The position numbers were made by a program, and so were the translations under genes. DNA of 64,000 nucleotides from Flavobacterium sp. MK4S-17 (lineage in GTDB: Bacteria; Bacteroidota; Bacteroidia; Flavobacteriales; Flavobacteriaceae): positions 1 through 64,000 of the forward strand of contig NZ_WWEP01000010.1 of the NCBI RefSeq assembly GCF_009848495.1, in the 5' to 3' direction. Below the pieces are notes generated by a model. It was not told the DNA's origin, ran no database searches, and worked only from the letters and a program-made list of their open reading frames with translations. Within the stretch, counting starts at the first letter, position 1. Each line of letters starts with the position of its first letter. Shown here in pieces: positions 28,473 through 37,530 of this stretch.

Positions 28473-29900
28473 CTAAAACTGAAAATAGATAAACTGCCTT
28501 TGTTCTGATGAGTAATAAAAAACTAAAAAAAGGATAAAATAATAAACCGCATATCTTAAAAATAAAGGTGTACGATGTAAAATACTGTCCAATGCTATTT
28601 CATTATTTCTGGCGCGCCACTCAAGTACTACAAAAATTGCAATAGTTAATAATAACGTCTTAGGGAAAAGCTCAGGAACTGAAAAGAATGACCCTGAAAA
28701 TATTCCTGATATATAGCTAAACGCATGATTTATATTTTCTGCCCTGAAAAAAATCCATGCAAATGTTACCATAATAAAAGTGATTATAATATTGGCAAGG
28801 GTTTTTATATCAGGCAGGTTTTTATTGTCTTCATTAATTTTCCTGTTACGGTTAAGCAGCAGTAAGGGTAAAAAGTATAAAAAATGGAGTATCCCCCATA
28901 TTATAAAAGTCCAGTTGGCACCATGCCAAAACCCGCTTAAAACAAAAACAATAAAAACATTTCTTATTTGCTTGTCCCTTGTAACCCTTGAGCCGCCTAA
29001 AGGAATATAAACATAATCGCGGAACCATGAGGAAAGCGAAATATGCCACTTTCTCCAAAACTCTGCTATGTTTACAGAAAAATAAGGATACGAAAAATTA
29101 CGCAGGAGTTTTATACCCAGTAAACGTGCAGAACCCAAAGCTATATCGGTATACCCTGAAAAATCTCCGTATATCTGAAAAGCAAAAAAAACAGCACCTA
29201 AAACCAGGGTACTCCCCGATGAACCTTCTGTATTATTAAAGGCAATATCAGCATATTTAGCGCAATTATCGGCAATAACAACTTTTTTAAACAGCCCCCA
29301 TAAAATTTGTTTAAGTCCTGCTATAGCTTCTTCATTCCTGAAAATCCTTTTATTTTTTATTTGTGGTAAAAGGTGCGTAGCCCTTTCAATAGGGCCAGCA
29401 ACCAATAGTGGAAAAAAGCTTACAAACAAACTATAGTTTATAAAGCTGCCTTCCGGTTTTATGCGGTTGTTATAAATATCTATAACATAGGAAAGGCCAT
29501 GAAAAGTATAAAACGATATACCAACCGGCAGTAAAATATTTAAAGTCCATCCTGAAATGGTGTAGCCAAATAATGAAAATGTGCCAGCAAATGTTTCAAT
29601 AAAAAAATTGAAGTATTTAAAAAACATCAGGAAGCCTAAGTTTATGCCTATACTAGTCCAAAGCCATATTTTCTTTTGATTGTTACTCTGCGCTTTGCTA
29701 ATCATTTCCCCGGAATAAAAGTCCAGCACCGTAGAAAACAAAAGCAAAAACATAAACCTCCAATCCCAGCAAGCGTAAAAAAAATAGCTGGACAGTAATA
29801 AAAATATATTCTGAAGGCGCAGGCTCCTATTAAAAATAAACCAGTACCCTATAAAAACAATGGGGAAAAAAATTGCAAAATCTAAAGTATTAAACAGCAT
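28473..29900 (-). CDS. MBOAT-family membrane-bound O-acyltransferase (AlgI-like)
   Basis: A 475-residue integral membrane protein with about ten membrane segments. The MBOAT signature is complete: WRKWHISLSSWFRDYVYIPLG with His286, and the catalytic His326 in GFWHGANWTF. Family members take an acyl group (often acetyl) across the inner membrane for O-acylation of exopolysaccharide, lipid or peptidoglycan. The start overlaps the wzx stop by 11 bases and the SGNH partner follows at once. The glycan acylated here is unknown. Confidence 0.93.
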   Translation of the reverse strand: MLFNTLDFAIFFPIVFIGYWFIFNRSLRLQNIFLLLSSYFFYACWDWRFMFLLLFSTVLDFYSGEMISKAQSNNQKKIWLWTSIGINLGFLMFFKYFNFFIETFAGTFSLFGYTISGWTLNILLPVGISFYTFHGLSYVIDIYNNRIKPEGSFINYSLFVSFFPLLVAGPIERATHLLPQIKNKRIFRNEEAIAGLKQILWGLFKKVVIADNCAKYADIAFNNTEGSSGSTLVLGAVFFAFQIYGDFSGYTDIALGSARLLGIKLLRNFSYPYFSVNIAEFWRKWHISLSSWFRDYVYIPLGGSRVTRDKQIRNVFIVFVLSGFWHGANWTFIIWGILHFLYFLPLLLLNRNRKINEDNKNLPDIKTLANIIITFIMVTFAWIFFRAENINHAFSYISGIFSGSFFSVPELFPKTLLLTIAIFVVLEWRARNNEIALDSILHRTPLFLRYAVYYFILFLVFYYSSEQRQFIYFQF

Positions 29901-31176
29901 TCGGCAATAATTTTTTTCTGAAATAAACCAGCAATATAAGCAGGTAAATAAAATAGGTTAAGGCATGCGCCATAACTGCACCCTCACTGCCATACTGTTT
30001 TACAAATACCACGCTGAAAACATATAACAGCCCAAATGATACTGCTTCGGTAACGATAAAGGAACGTGTCATTTTTTTAGCAAAAAATTCATAGCCCAGT
30101 ATCAGGGAACACACTTTAAAAAAATCTCCCAAAAGCTGCCATAAAAACAGTTTTTCCATAGGCATAAACTCTTTTGTAAATAAAATGCCTATTATAAAGT
30201 CCCTGAGTATATAAACTGCAATAAGCCCTATGATAAAAACAGGGACTATATTTTTATAATAGCTCCAGAAAATGCTGCGGGTTTCACTTCTTTTTTGGGC
30301 AATGGAAAGTTTAGGTAAAAAATAGGTAGTAAGTAAGGTAGAAATAAACATTAAGTAAAATACAGAGATTCGGCTTACAGCTTCCCAAAAGCCTGCTTCT
30401 TCATATCCTGCATTATTTATTATTGTATTACGTACAGATAAATATACCACAGGCCCTGCTAGCGCTGTAAATAAACTCATAATGCTATAGGAAAACAACC
30501 CTTTAAGTAAAACAGGCTCAAAAAAGCGCTTCCCGAAATGATACTTCCCTTTAAACTGCCTGTAAACCAGGTAAAATGAAAACAGGAACATTAATGCAGG
30601 CGTAAAAATAAGCCCCAGCATAGCACCGGGCACTCCTAACTTCCATATCAGCAATGCCGAAAGAGCAACCCCTGATATGTTGCCCCATATTGTTATGGAT
30701 ATTACTTTATTATATTTTTCAAGCCCGTTTAGTACAGCTATAAAAACGAGGTTGCCTGTGTACCAGGGCAGCGAGAATGCCAGTATTTTAAAAATCCATG
30801 CATATTGTGAAGCCTTGCTGAATATAAGAGTGTTTAAAAGTCCTGCCCCGAAAAAAAGGATGATACTGAAAAAAACTATTGCCGCAAGTATTGTAATAAA
30901 AATGGTTGAAAGAACTTTTTGCAATTCCTTTTCATCCTTTTTATTTTCAGCTACAAATTTTATAATACCGTTTTGGAAGCCCAATGTGGAAAATGCTTCG
31001 ATGGAAGTGATAAAGTTCCTGAAGTTCCCTACCAGGGCAAGCCCTGCAGGCCCTATAAATAATGCTATAACTTTTGAGGCTACAAGCCCCCCGGCTATCC
31101 TTACCCCTACACTTACAGTGTTAAGTGAGGATACCCTGAAAAGCGGGCTATTAATTATATTTTTTATTAAACTCAA
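29890..31176 (-). CDS. Wzx-like O-antigen/polysaccharide flippase
   Basis: A 428-residue membrane protein with about 12 membrane segments, MOP/RfbX type (N-terminal SLNTVSVGVRIAGGLVASKVI, then repeated paired helices). It should flip lipid-linked oligosaccharide units to the periplasmic side for polymerisation. No wzy polymerase or ligase is seen nearby, so the remaining machinery must be outside the window. Starts directly after the stop of the GNAT-like gene and overlaps the MBOAT start. Confidence 0.88.
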   Translation of the reverse strand: MSLIKNIINSPLFRVSSLNTVSVGVRIAGGLVASKVIALFIGPAGLALVGNFRNFITSIEAFSTLGFQNGIIKFVAENKKDEKELQKVLSTIFITILAAIVFFSIILFFGAGLLNTLIFSKASQYAWIFKILAFSLPWYTGNLVFIAVLNGLEKYNKVISITIWGNISGVALSALLIWKLGVPGAMLGLIFTPALMFLFSFYLVYRQFKGKYHFGKRFFEPVLLKGLFSYSIMSLFTALAGPVVYLSVRNTIINNAGYEEAGFWEAVSRISVFYLMFISTLLTTYFLPKLSIAQKRSETRSIFWSYYKNIVPVFIIGLIAVYILRDFIIGILFTKEFMPMEKLFLWQLLGDFFKVCSLILGYEFFAKKMTRSFIVTEAVSFGLLYVFSVVFVKQYGSEGAVMAHALTYFIYLLILLVYFRKKLLPNAV

Positions 31177-32118
31177 TCAGTGTATTGTTAATGCATAATA
31201 TTCATGGGGATATACTGAACATCCCAATTCCTCTTTCTGTTTTAAAAGTCCTTTATTGTAAACCTTTCCCTCCTGCTCATTTACGTTACCCATATCAAAA
31301 AAATCGGCATTGCCTTCAAACTCCCTTATTAGGTTGATAAACAAAAAATCCAGTGCCCTGTATTTTTCTCCCGCTTCGGTAGTAGCTCCGTATTGTGATT
31401 TTACCACGTTGCCAAAATTAAACAGGGTTATGCCTGCTACAATCTTATCATCAATATAAGCATTATACTGTACTATATTTTCAGGGAAATGGCTGTGCAG
31501 CAATCTAATTTCTTCCTTGGTGTGTACTGGTTTTACATTATGCTTTTCTTCCAGCCTCGGTATAAGCACATCGTCCCAAAATGTTTCAAAATCATTATCC
31601 TTTTTCATTTCCAGCCCCAAAGCCGAAACTTTCCTGAAATGCTTTAATTTACTTTTGGATATAGCAAGTGGCAGGGAGTAATTAACAGCAAGGTTCATAT
31701 CCCTCCTGTACATATCCGCACCATTTTTAAACAATAGGTAAGCCAATTCAAAAGAAGGCTCTTTATGGTAAATAGATATAATATCCTTAATTTTCAGCAG
31801 CTTTATATTATTACTTTTTAAATACAGCAGCAGTTCATTTAACAAAGCCTCTACTTTTTCTGCACCAATACTTTTTTTAAGTATAAGCCCGCCATAGGTA
31901 AGCCCCTGGTGTGAATGTACTTCATTTCCTGTAATGTTAGCAGGCAGTAATGCTATTAATTTACTGCCCTCAAAAAATAAAAGGGAAAAATCAGTAAACC
32001 TGTCTTTATGGTACTCCATAAAGTCACGGTTGAATAAAAATGTACCGTTTTTGGAATTCATTATAAATTCATTCCACTGGTTGTAATACGATGCATTGTA
32101 TTTTTCTATCCTGTACAT
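31177..32118 (-). CDS. FemAB/GNAT-like transferase
   Basis: A 313-residue cytosolic protein. The pattern of an N-terminal lobe (WNEFIMNSKNGTFLFNRDFM) and a second lobe ending with KSQYGATTEAGEKYRALDFL, DFFDMGNV and a C-terminal aromatic tail matches GNAT-fold proteins of the FemAB-like group that sit in polysaccharide loci. By family it transfers an acyl or aminoacyl group to a sugar or lipid intermediate. The first gene of the minus-strand operon with wzx, MBOAT and SGNH. Substrate unknown. Confidence 0.7.
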   Translation of the reverse strand: MYRIEKYNASYYNQWNEFIMNSKNGTFLFNRDFMEYHKDRFTDFSLLFFEGSKLIALLPANITGNEVHSHQGLTYGGLILKKSIGAEKVEALLNELLLYLKSNNIKLLKIKDIISIYHKEPSFELAYLLFKNGADMYRRDMNLAVNYSLPLAISKSKLKHFRKVSALGLEMKKDNDFETFWDDVLIPRLEEKHNVKPVHTKEEIRLLHSHFPENIVQYNAYIDDKIVAGITLFNFGNVVKSQYGATTEAGEKYRALDFLFINLIREFEGNADFFDMGNVNEQEGKVYNKGLLKQKEELGCSVYPHEYYALTIH

Positions 32119-32260
32119 TACTATTATTTGGTACCCTGTGGTAAAAGTATAAATAATTTGGCAATACCCTGTTTGTAAACCCTGCTACAGTTATTGATTA
32201 AAGATTAAAATACGGCATTATCAAATATTTACTATTTTTAAAGCATCAAAAAATAATGCC

Positions 32261-34753
32261 TTGAAGCAAAAGTTACTTTATACTTTCCTGTTTTTATATA
32301 CTGTTTTAGCAGCAAATGCCCAAACTGACATTTCGCTGTACGAACAGTTTAACGGCAGGTATGATTTTACTTTTGCTGGCAATACATTAAATGTAACCCA
32401 AAATGGTGTATTGAGTAATGGCACCTGTACAATACTTACCTCATCCAGCGCACAGCTGAATTTAAATACCAACGATGAAATTTTAAAGGCATACTTATAC
32501 TGGGCAGGTTCCGGCACGGGCGATTTTGATATCCAGCTTAACGCACAGGATATAACCGCCCAAAGGACTTTTAACATACAAAGGCAGACAGCCGAAAACA
32601 TAAACGGGCAAACCATGATGGTTAATCGCTTTTATTTTGGTGCTTTTGCCGATGTAACTGCACTGGTACAGGCACAGGGAGCAGGCAGCTATACAGTTTC
32701 GGAACTTGACCTTACCGACCTTATTAACGAAAACGGCCAAACGCCAACACAAAACCTTTATTGCCGTAACGGTACTAATTTTGGCGGCTGGGCCATACTT
32801 GTACTGTATAAAAATGACAATTTGCCCCTTAACCAGATTAACCTGTATGACGGTTTTGAGTTTGTACCCAATAATATAGATATAGATTTACCCAGCCTGA
32901 ATGTAATTGATAACAACGGGGCTAAAATAGGATTTTTAGCATGGGAAGGCGATGAATCAATAGCAATAAATGAAAAGCTAACGATAAATAACATTGTTTT
33001 AAGCAATGCACTTAACCCGCCCACCAATGCCTTTAACTGTACCAACAGCATAACAGGCTCTGTTAACCTGCACAATATGGATATTGATATTTACAATATT
33101 GAAAATATGATTCAGGTGGGTGATGAAAGTGCCAATATTAAACTGCAGTCGGGACAGGATTTGGTTATAGTAAATGCTATAATAACCAAGCTTAACAGCC
33201 AGTTGCCCGATGCCACCATTTCGGCAGAAAATATAGCTACAAGCTGCGATTCGCGGGAACTGACTATAGATTATAAAGTAGCCAATACAAATAGTACTGA
33301 TATACTGCCGGCACCTACGCCTATTGCTTTTTATGTAAACAACACTTTGGTTGCCACTGCGCAAACTACTGCACCCATACCCATTGACGGCATTGAAGAG
33401 GGAACAATAACCGTTACTGTACCTGCCGGAATGGGGCCTGAATATGAACTGCTGCTTGTTGTGGATGATACCGGTAATGGCAGCGGTATTGTACAGGAAA
33501 CAGAAGAAAACAATAACACTTATACCATTAATGATTCTTTATGGGTTTCCCCTGTCCCTGTAAACCCGGCAGATATAACCGTATGCGAAACATTCAATAA
33601 TTCAGGGGTTGGTATTTTCAACTTTTCAGCGTATGAAGAACAATTAAAAGGCAACCCCGATGATACAGTTACTTTTTATATATCGCAGGAAAAGGCAGAA
33701 GAAGGGTTGGATAATATTACCAATACAGCAAATTATACTTCTGTTTCAGCCACACAAGCTATATATGTAAGGGTTGAAGATGTGCACTCCTGCTATGGTT
33801 TCACCAGCTTTAACCTTATAGCTGTAGATTGCCTTTTCCCTGATGCCACTGTACAGGTAAACAATATAAGCCAGGAATGTAATTCGAGGATAATTGATGT
33901 TGCCTATTCTGTAAATAATTTTAACAGCGATGATATTTTACCTTCAGGTACACCTGTTTCAATTTACGTTGACGGAGTATTTTTTGATTATACTGAAACG
34001 CTTTTGGACATACCTGTTGATGGCAGTGAGGAAGGTGTTATTACTCTGGAAATACCAGCCTCTTTACCCCTGGATTTTGAACTTACATTTGTTGCTGACG
34101 ATATTGGTGACGGAACCGGTATTGTAAAGGAAAGCGATGAAACCAATAATGCTTTTACTGTTACAGTAAACCTTTGGATAAAGCCTGTACTTATGCAGCC
34201 TGAAAATATAATTTCATGCAATGAAGGCTTTGGCTTGGGCACTTTTGATTTTTCCGGGTATGAAGACTCTCTTAAAAATGAATCCACAGATGTTGTTTCT
34301 TTTTATAAAACACTGGAAGATGCACTTTCAGGAGCGGGAGGCATACTTGATATTTCGTCTTATAAATCGGAAGCTAACCCACAGGAAATATTTGTGCGCC
34401 TTGAGGATGAAAACGGTTGCTTTACTACCGGCTCGTTTTTGTTACGGACAAGGAAATGCCCGCCTGAAACCTTTAATTATGTTACCCCTAATGACGATGG
34501 TTATAACGATACCTTTTTTGTAAAAGGGCTCCGCAATGTTTTCCTGAATTTTAAAATGAGTATATATAACCGCTGGGGCAATCTTGTATGGGAAGGCAAC
34601 CACAGCAAAGAAGACTGGGATGGTATAGCCAGTGTAAGCAAGGTAGGCCCGGGTAATAACGCTGTACCTTCAGGCACTTATTATTTTGTTTTAGAGCTTA
34701 ATGACCCCGAATATCCTGAACCTATAGTGGGATGGGTACATGTGGCTAAGTAG
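32261..34753 (+). CDS. T9SS type-B sorting domain surface protein
   Basis: An 830-residue secreted protein starting with TTG at 32261 and a signal peptide (ending LAANAQ). The N-terminal region (about 20-310) is an all-beta domain of unknown fold, DUF3344-like in appearance. Two tandem repeats of 210 and 209 residues follow (33203-33832 and 33833-34459), each with a CARDB-like half and a half with conserved acidic and aromatic residues. The C-terminal region (about residues 741-830) is the CHU_C/type-B sorting tail with TPNDDGYND, IYNRWGNLVWEG and PSGTYYFVLEL. Hence export by T9SS is well supported. Function of the exposed part is unknown. Confidence 0.92.
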   Translation: MKQKLLYTFLFLYTVLAANAQTDISLYEQFNGRYDFTFAGNTLNVTQNGVLSNGTCTILTSSSAQLNLNTNDEILKAYLYWAGSGTGDFDIQLNAQDITAQRTFNIQRQTAENINGQTMMVNRFYFGAFADVTALVQAQGAGSYTVSELDLTDLINENGQTPTQNLYCRNGTNFGGWAILVLYKNDNLPLNQINLYDGFEFVPNNIDIDLPSLNVIDNNGAKIGFLAWEGDESIAINEKLTINNIVLSNALNPPTNAFNCTNSITGSVNLHNMDIDIYNIENMIQVGDESANIKLQSGQDLVIVNAIITKLNSQLPDATISAENIATSCDSRELTIDYKVANTNSTDILPAPTPIAFYVNNTLVATAQTTAPIPIDGIEEGTITVTVPAGMGPEYELLLVVDDTGNGSGIVQETEENNNTYTINDSLWVSPVPVNPADITVCETFNNSGVGIFNFSAYEEQLKGNPDDTVTFYISQEKAEEGLDNITNTANYTSVSATQAIYVRVEDVHSCYGFTSFNLIAVDCLFPDATVQVNNISQECNSRIIDVAYSVNNFNSDDILPSGTPVSIYVDGVFFDYTETLLDIPVDGSEEGVITLEIPASLPLDFELTFVADDIGDGTGIVKESDETNNAFTVTVNLWIKPVLMQPENIISCNEGFGLGTFDFSGYEDSLKNESTDVVSFYKTLEDALSGAGGILDISSYKSEANPQEIFVRLEDENGCFTTGSFLLRTRKCPPETFNYVTPNDDGYNDTFFVKGLRNVFLNFKMSIYNRWGNLVWEGNHSKEDWDGIASVSKVGPGNNAVPSGTYYFVLELNDPEYPEPIVGWVHVAK
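33203..34459 (+). repeat. Two 210-codon tandem repeats within the T9SS cargo
   Basis: Repeat 1 (33203-33832) and repeat 2 (33833-34459) share the order PDAT..., ...DSRELTIDYKVAN or NSRIIDVAYSVNN, DGIEEG or DGSEEG, VVDDTGNGSGIV or VADDIGDGTGIV, and VRVEDVHSCYG or VRLEDENGCFT. They have diverged clearly in sequence but not in length. Confidence 0.85.
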
Positions 34754-34765
34754 CATAACGGTGAA

Positions 34766-35197
34766 ATGAAAAAAAAGAAAACATACATTAAGAGAAGGTT
34801 TATAGCAGGATTTATAGATTACTCCATAATCTTTATGATTGATTACTCATTAATAGTAAAATTAGGCACTACTAATGATGGAAAAAACTATGAACTAAAT
34901 GGCTTGCCCGCTTTATTATTGCCTCTATTTTGGCTGATTATGACTGTAGGTATAGAAAAATTAACAGGGGCAACCCTTGGTAACGGCATTGTAGGGCTTA
35001 AACCCGTTTGTATTAAATACAACAGTAAAATAACTGCTCTGCAATCACTTAAAAGGCATACTTTGGATTTAATAGATATGATGTTTTTTGGTGTTGTTGC
35101 CATAATAACTATAAAAAACACCAAACACAATCAAAGATTGGGAGATCTCTGGGCAGGTACTACAGTAGTAAAATCAGAATCACCTGTTGCCGAGTGA
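34766..35197 (+). CDS. RDD-family membrane protein
   Basis: A 143-residue protein with three membrane segments and the RDD pattern (RRFIAGFIDYSII near the start, LKRHTLDLIDM, QRLGDLWAGT near the end). Starts 12 bases after the T9SS cargo stop. RDD proteins are often transporters or accessory membrane proteins; no function is assignable. A second, longer RDD protein is encoded at 35782. Its 3' end overlaps the convergent TRIC-like gene by 18 bases. Confidence 0.85.
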   Translation: MKKKKTYIKRRFIAGFIDYSIIFMIDYSLIVKLGTTNDGKNYELNGLPALLLPLFWLIMTVGIEKLTGATLGNGIVGLKPVCIKYNSKITALQSLKRHTLDLIDMMFFGVVAIITIKNTKHNQRLGDLWAGTTVVKSESPVAE

Positions 35198-35782
35198 AGG
35201 TAATGACCATTTAAAATGTACTGCCAGCAGCCGCAGGCTTATAATAAAACCTGAAGTTGCCAGGTATAAAATATCCTGTGGTATGTTTAGCTGCCGCAGC
35301 GTGAAGAAAACCAAACCTCCCGCAATACAAATTGTAGCATATATTTCCCTCCTGAATATAACGGGTATATCATTACATAAAATATCACGTATAACCCCGC
35401 CGAAACAGGCAGTCATTGTACCTAAGGCAATACATATAACCGGGTGAAGGTTTATAGCAATACCTTTTTCTAAGCCTATAAGTGTAAAAACCCCTAAGCC
35501 AATAGTATCAAAAAAGAAAAGGGAAACCCTTAACCTGTCAAGCTTTTTCCTGAAAAGCACAGCAATAAAAAAGCCTGCTGTTATTATATAAACATAATTC
35601 AAATCCAGCATCCAGCCTACCGGAGTATGGCCTATAAGTACATCACGCAGTGTACCACCACCCACTGATGTAACAAATGCTATAACAAACACACCAAAAG
35701 GATCCATCCTTTTATTAAGTGCCGTTAAAACACCTGATATGGCAAATGCCATTGTCCCTAAAATATCAAGCAGGTAAAACAT
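35180..35782 (-). CDS. TRIC-type cation channel family (UPF0126)
   Basis: A 200-residue membrane protein of seven segments with an internal duplication. The conserved glycines of the pore are present in both halves (FVTSVGGGTLRDVLIG and GTMTACFGGVIRDILCN). Family members form potassium-permeable trimers in bacteria. It follows the 248-residue RDD gene with overlapping bases, so it may be co-transcribed with it. Confidence 0.9.
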   Translation of the reverse strand: MFYLLDILGTMAFAISGVLTALNKRMDPFGVFVIAFVTSVGGGTLRDVLIGHTPVGWMLDLNYVYIITAGFFIAVLFRKKLDRLRVSLFFFDTIGLGVFTLIGLEKGIAINLHPVICIALGTMTACFGGVIRDILCNDIPVIFRREIYATICIAGGLVFFTLRQLNIPQDILYLATSGFIISLRLLAVHFKWSLPSLGNR

Positions 35783-36528
35783 TACATGTTTTGGGTATAG
35801 TAATTATAGTCTTTAATAACAGTATCTACAAAGGCAGTTGCATTATGGGATACAGAGCGTATTCCTGTTACCGCTTCAATTTTTTCCTTTAATTTTTCTA
35901 TCATATCAAAATCTGCCGCGTTGTAGCTGGTATCATACGTTTCCTTAATAATGCGCATATCATTATCAGAAAGCTTTATTACCAGCGGGTATGTTGGCAC
36001 ATAACTGTTATCAAGTTCTTTTAATATGGTGTGGTCAATAGTAACATCATTTTTTAAGGATATTACCGCCGTACCTGCTGCCATATCGCCCAAACGCTGC
36101 GTTTTATTATTAACAAGCATAGCAATTAGCCCTATTATCCCCGAGCCTATCGAAATATCTATCAGCCTTAAAACCCAGCGTATAAAATAATCGCCGAAAC
36201 TTGCCTGGTAGCCGTCAATTTTTATAACCCTTATCTTCATAATGCGCTTGCCTATGGTTTGCCCCTCCATAAGGCTTTCCTGTACCAGGCTGTAAAAAAT
36301 TACCGGTAAAGAAATTATAAGTATAACAGTGTTTCTTTCCCACATGTCAAAACCGGCAAAAACCGTTTCATCAAATTTTAAAAGGCGGAATAAAATAAAA
36401 TACAAGCTTATGCCATAAGCTATTTTTACCAGCAAATCGAAAAGATAGCCAAAAATACGGTCGCCCACCGAAGCCGTGTTAAAATTAATATTAACATTTT
36501 GCGTGGTGGTTATAGATAGTTGTGACAT
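35782..36528 (-). CDS. RDD-family membrane protein
   Basis: A 248-residue protein with an RDD domain in its first 160 residues (VGDRIFGYLFDLLV, then RWVLRLIDISIGSG and QRLGDMAAGTAV) and a charged cytosolic C-terminus. It is transcribed away from the SpoIIM/MoxR operon with only 21 bases between the two starts. In many bacteria an RDD gene is a fixed member of this cluster, so it probably belongs to the same module even though its strand differs. Confidence 0.88.
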   Translation of the reverse strand: MSQLSITTTQNVNINFNTASVGDRIFGYLFDLLVKIAYGISLYFILFRLLKFDETVFAGFDMWERNTVILIISLPVIFYSLVQESLMEGQTIGKRIMKIRVIKIDGYQASFGDYFIRWVLRLIDISIGSGIIGLIAMLVNNKTQRLGDMAAGTAVISLKNDVTIDHTILKELDNSYVPTYPLVIKLSDNDMRIIKETYDTSYNAADFDMIEKLKEKIEAVTGIRSVSHNATAFVDTVIKDYNYYTQNM

Positions 36529-36549
36529 ATTTTATATTTTAGCTTTTGT

Positions 36550-37530
36550 ATGAGAGAAGTGGCTTTTATAAAACAAAATAAAGAAAAATGGCTTGAATTT
36601 GAGCAGGCTATTTTTGGTAAAACTAAAAAAAATCCTGATGAACTGGCCAGCCTTTATATACACCTTGTAAACGACCTCTCCTACGCACAAACGTATTACC
36701 CTAAAAGCAAGGCTGTTACATACCTTAACCATTTAGCTTCGCTAACCTATCAAAAAATATATAAAACCAAAAGGGAAGAAACCAACAGGCTGGTTTATTT
36801 TTTTAAGACCGAGGTTCCGCTTATCATCTACAGGAACAGGCGATATGTTTTGTACTCCTTTTTACTGTTTTTCCTGTTTACTGCAATAGGTGCAGTTTCT
36901 GCTGCTAACGATTCTACATTCGTAAGGCTTATATTAGGCGATGAATATGTAAACATGACTTTAGAGAATATAAGCAATGGCAATCCTGTGGCGGTTTACA
37001 AAAGCGGCAGTAACTGGGGCAGTGCTGTCGGCATTACAGCCAATAATCTTAATGTGGGCCTGCGCTGTTTCATTTCAGGGATATTTGCAGGTGTTGGTAC
37101 TGTATTAATGCTGATGTTTAACTGTATTATGCTGGGGTCTTTCCAGTATTTCTTTTATGAGCAGGGTGTATTTTGGGAAAGTGTGCGCGGTATATGGATA
37201 CACGGCGCCATGGAAATATTTGCTATAGTTATAGAAGCTGCCGCCGGGCTTGTCCTGGGAGCGGGAATACTTTTCCCTAAAACATACTCAAGGCTGGCAT
37301 CATTAAAAATAGCCTTTAAAAACGGGCTTAAAATAGTGCTTAGCACTATGCCTTTTACTTTTGCGGCAGGCATGCTGGAGGGGTTTGTTACCCGCTACTC
37401 GCCGGATATGCCCCGGATACTCAATATTTTTATAATCATATCAACCCTTGCGCTTATATCATGGTACTACCTGATATACCCGTTTAAGGTAAATAAAAAA
37501 GTTACTACAGATAATGTTACAGCTCTATAA
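36550..37530 (+). CDS. SpoIIM-like membrane protein
   Basis: A 326-residue protein with an N-terminal cytosolic part (about 95 residues) and about six membrane segments, matching the stage II sporulation protein M family (ISGIFAGVGTVLMLMFNCIMLG, IHGAMEIFAIVIEAAAGLVLG in part). The organism shows no sporulation genes, so the family name should not be read literally. The first gene of a six-gene operon; its end overlaps the next start by 17 bases. Confidence 0.88.
   Translation: MREVAFIKQNKEKWLEFEQAIFGKTKKNPDELASLYIHLVNDLSYAQTYYPKSKAVTYLNHLASLTYQKIYKTKREETNRLVYFFKTEVPLIIYRNRRYVLYSFLLFFLFTAIGAVSAANDSTFVRLILGDEYVNMTLENISNGNPVAVYKSGSNWGSAVGITANNLNVGLRCFISGIFAGVGTVLMLMFNCIMLGSFQYFFYEQGVFWESVRGIWIHGAMEIFAIVIEAAAGLVLGAGILFPKTYSRLASLKIAFKNGLKIVLSTMPFTFAAGMLEGFVTRYSPDMPRILNIFIIISTLALISWYYLIYPFKVNKKVTTDNVTAL

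Noticed and set aside
32261..35197. A SprF/PorP-like partner gene next to the T9SS cargo
   Set aside because: The neighbours are an RDD protein and a TRIC-like channel; no PorP/SprF signature is present.
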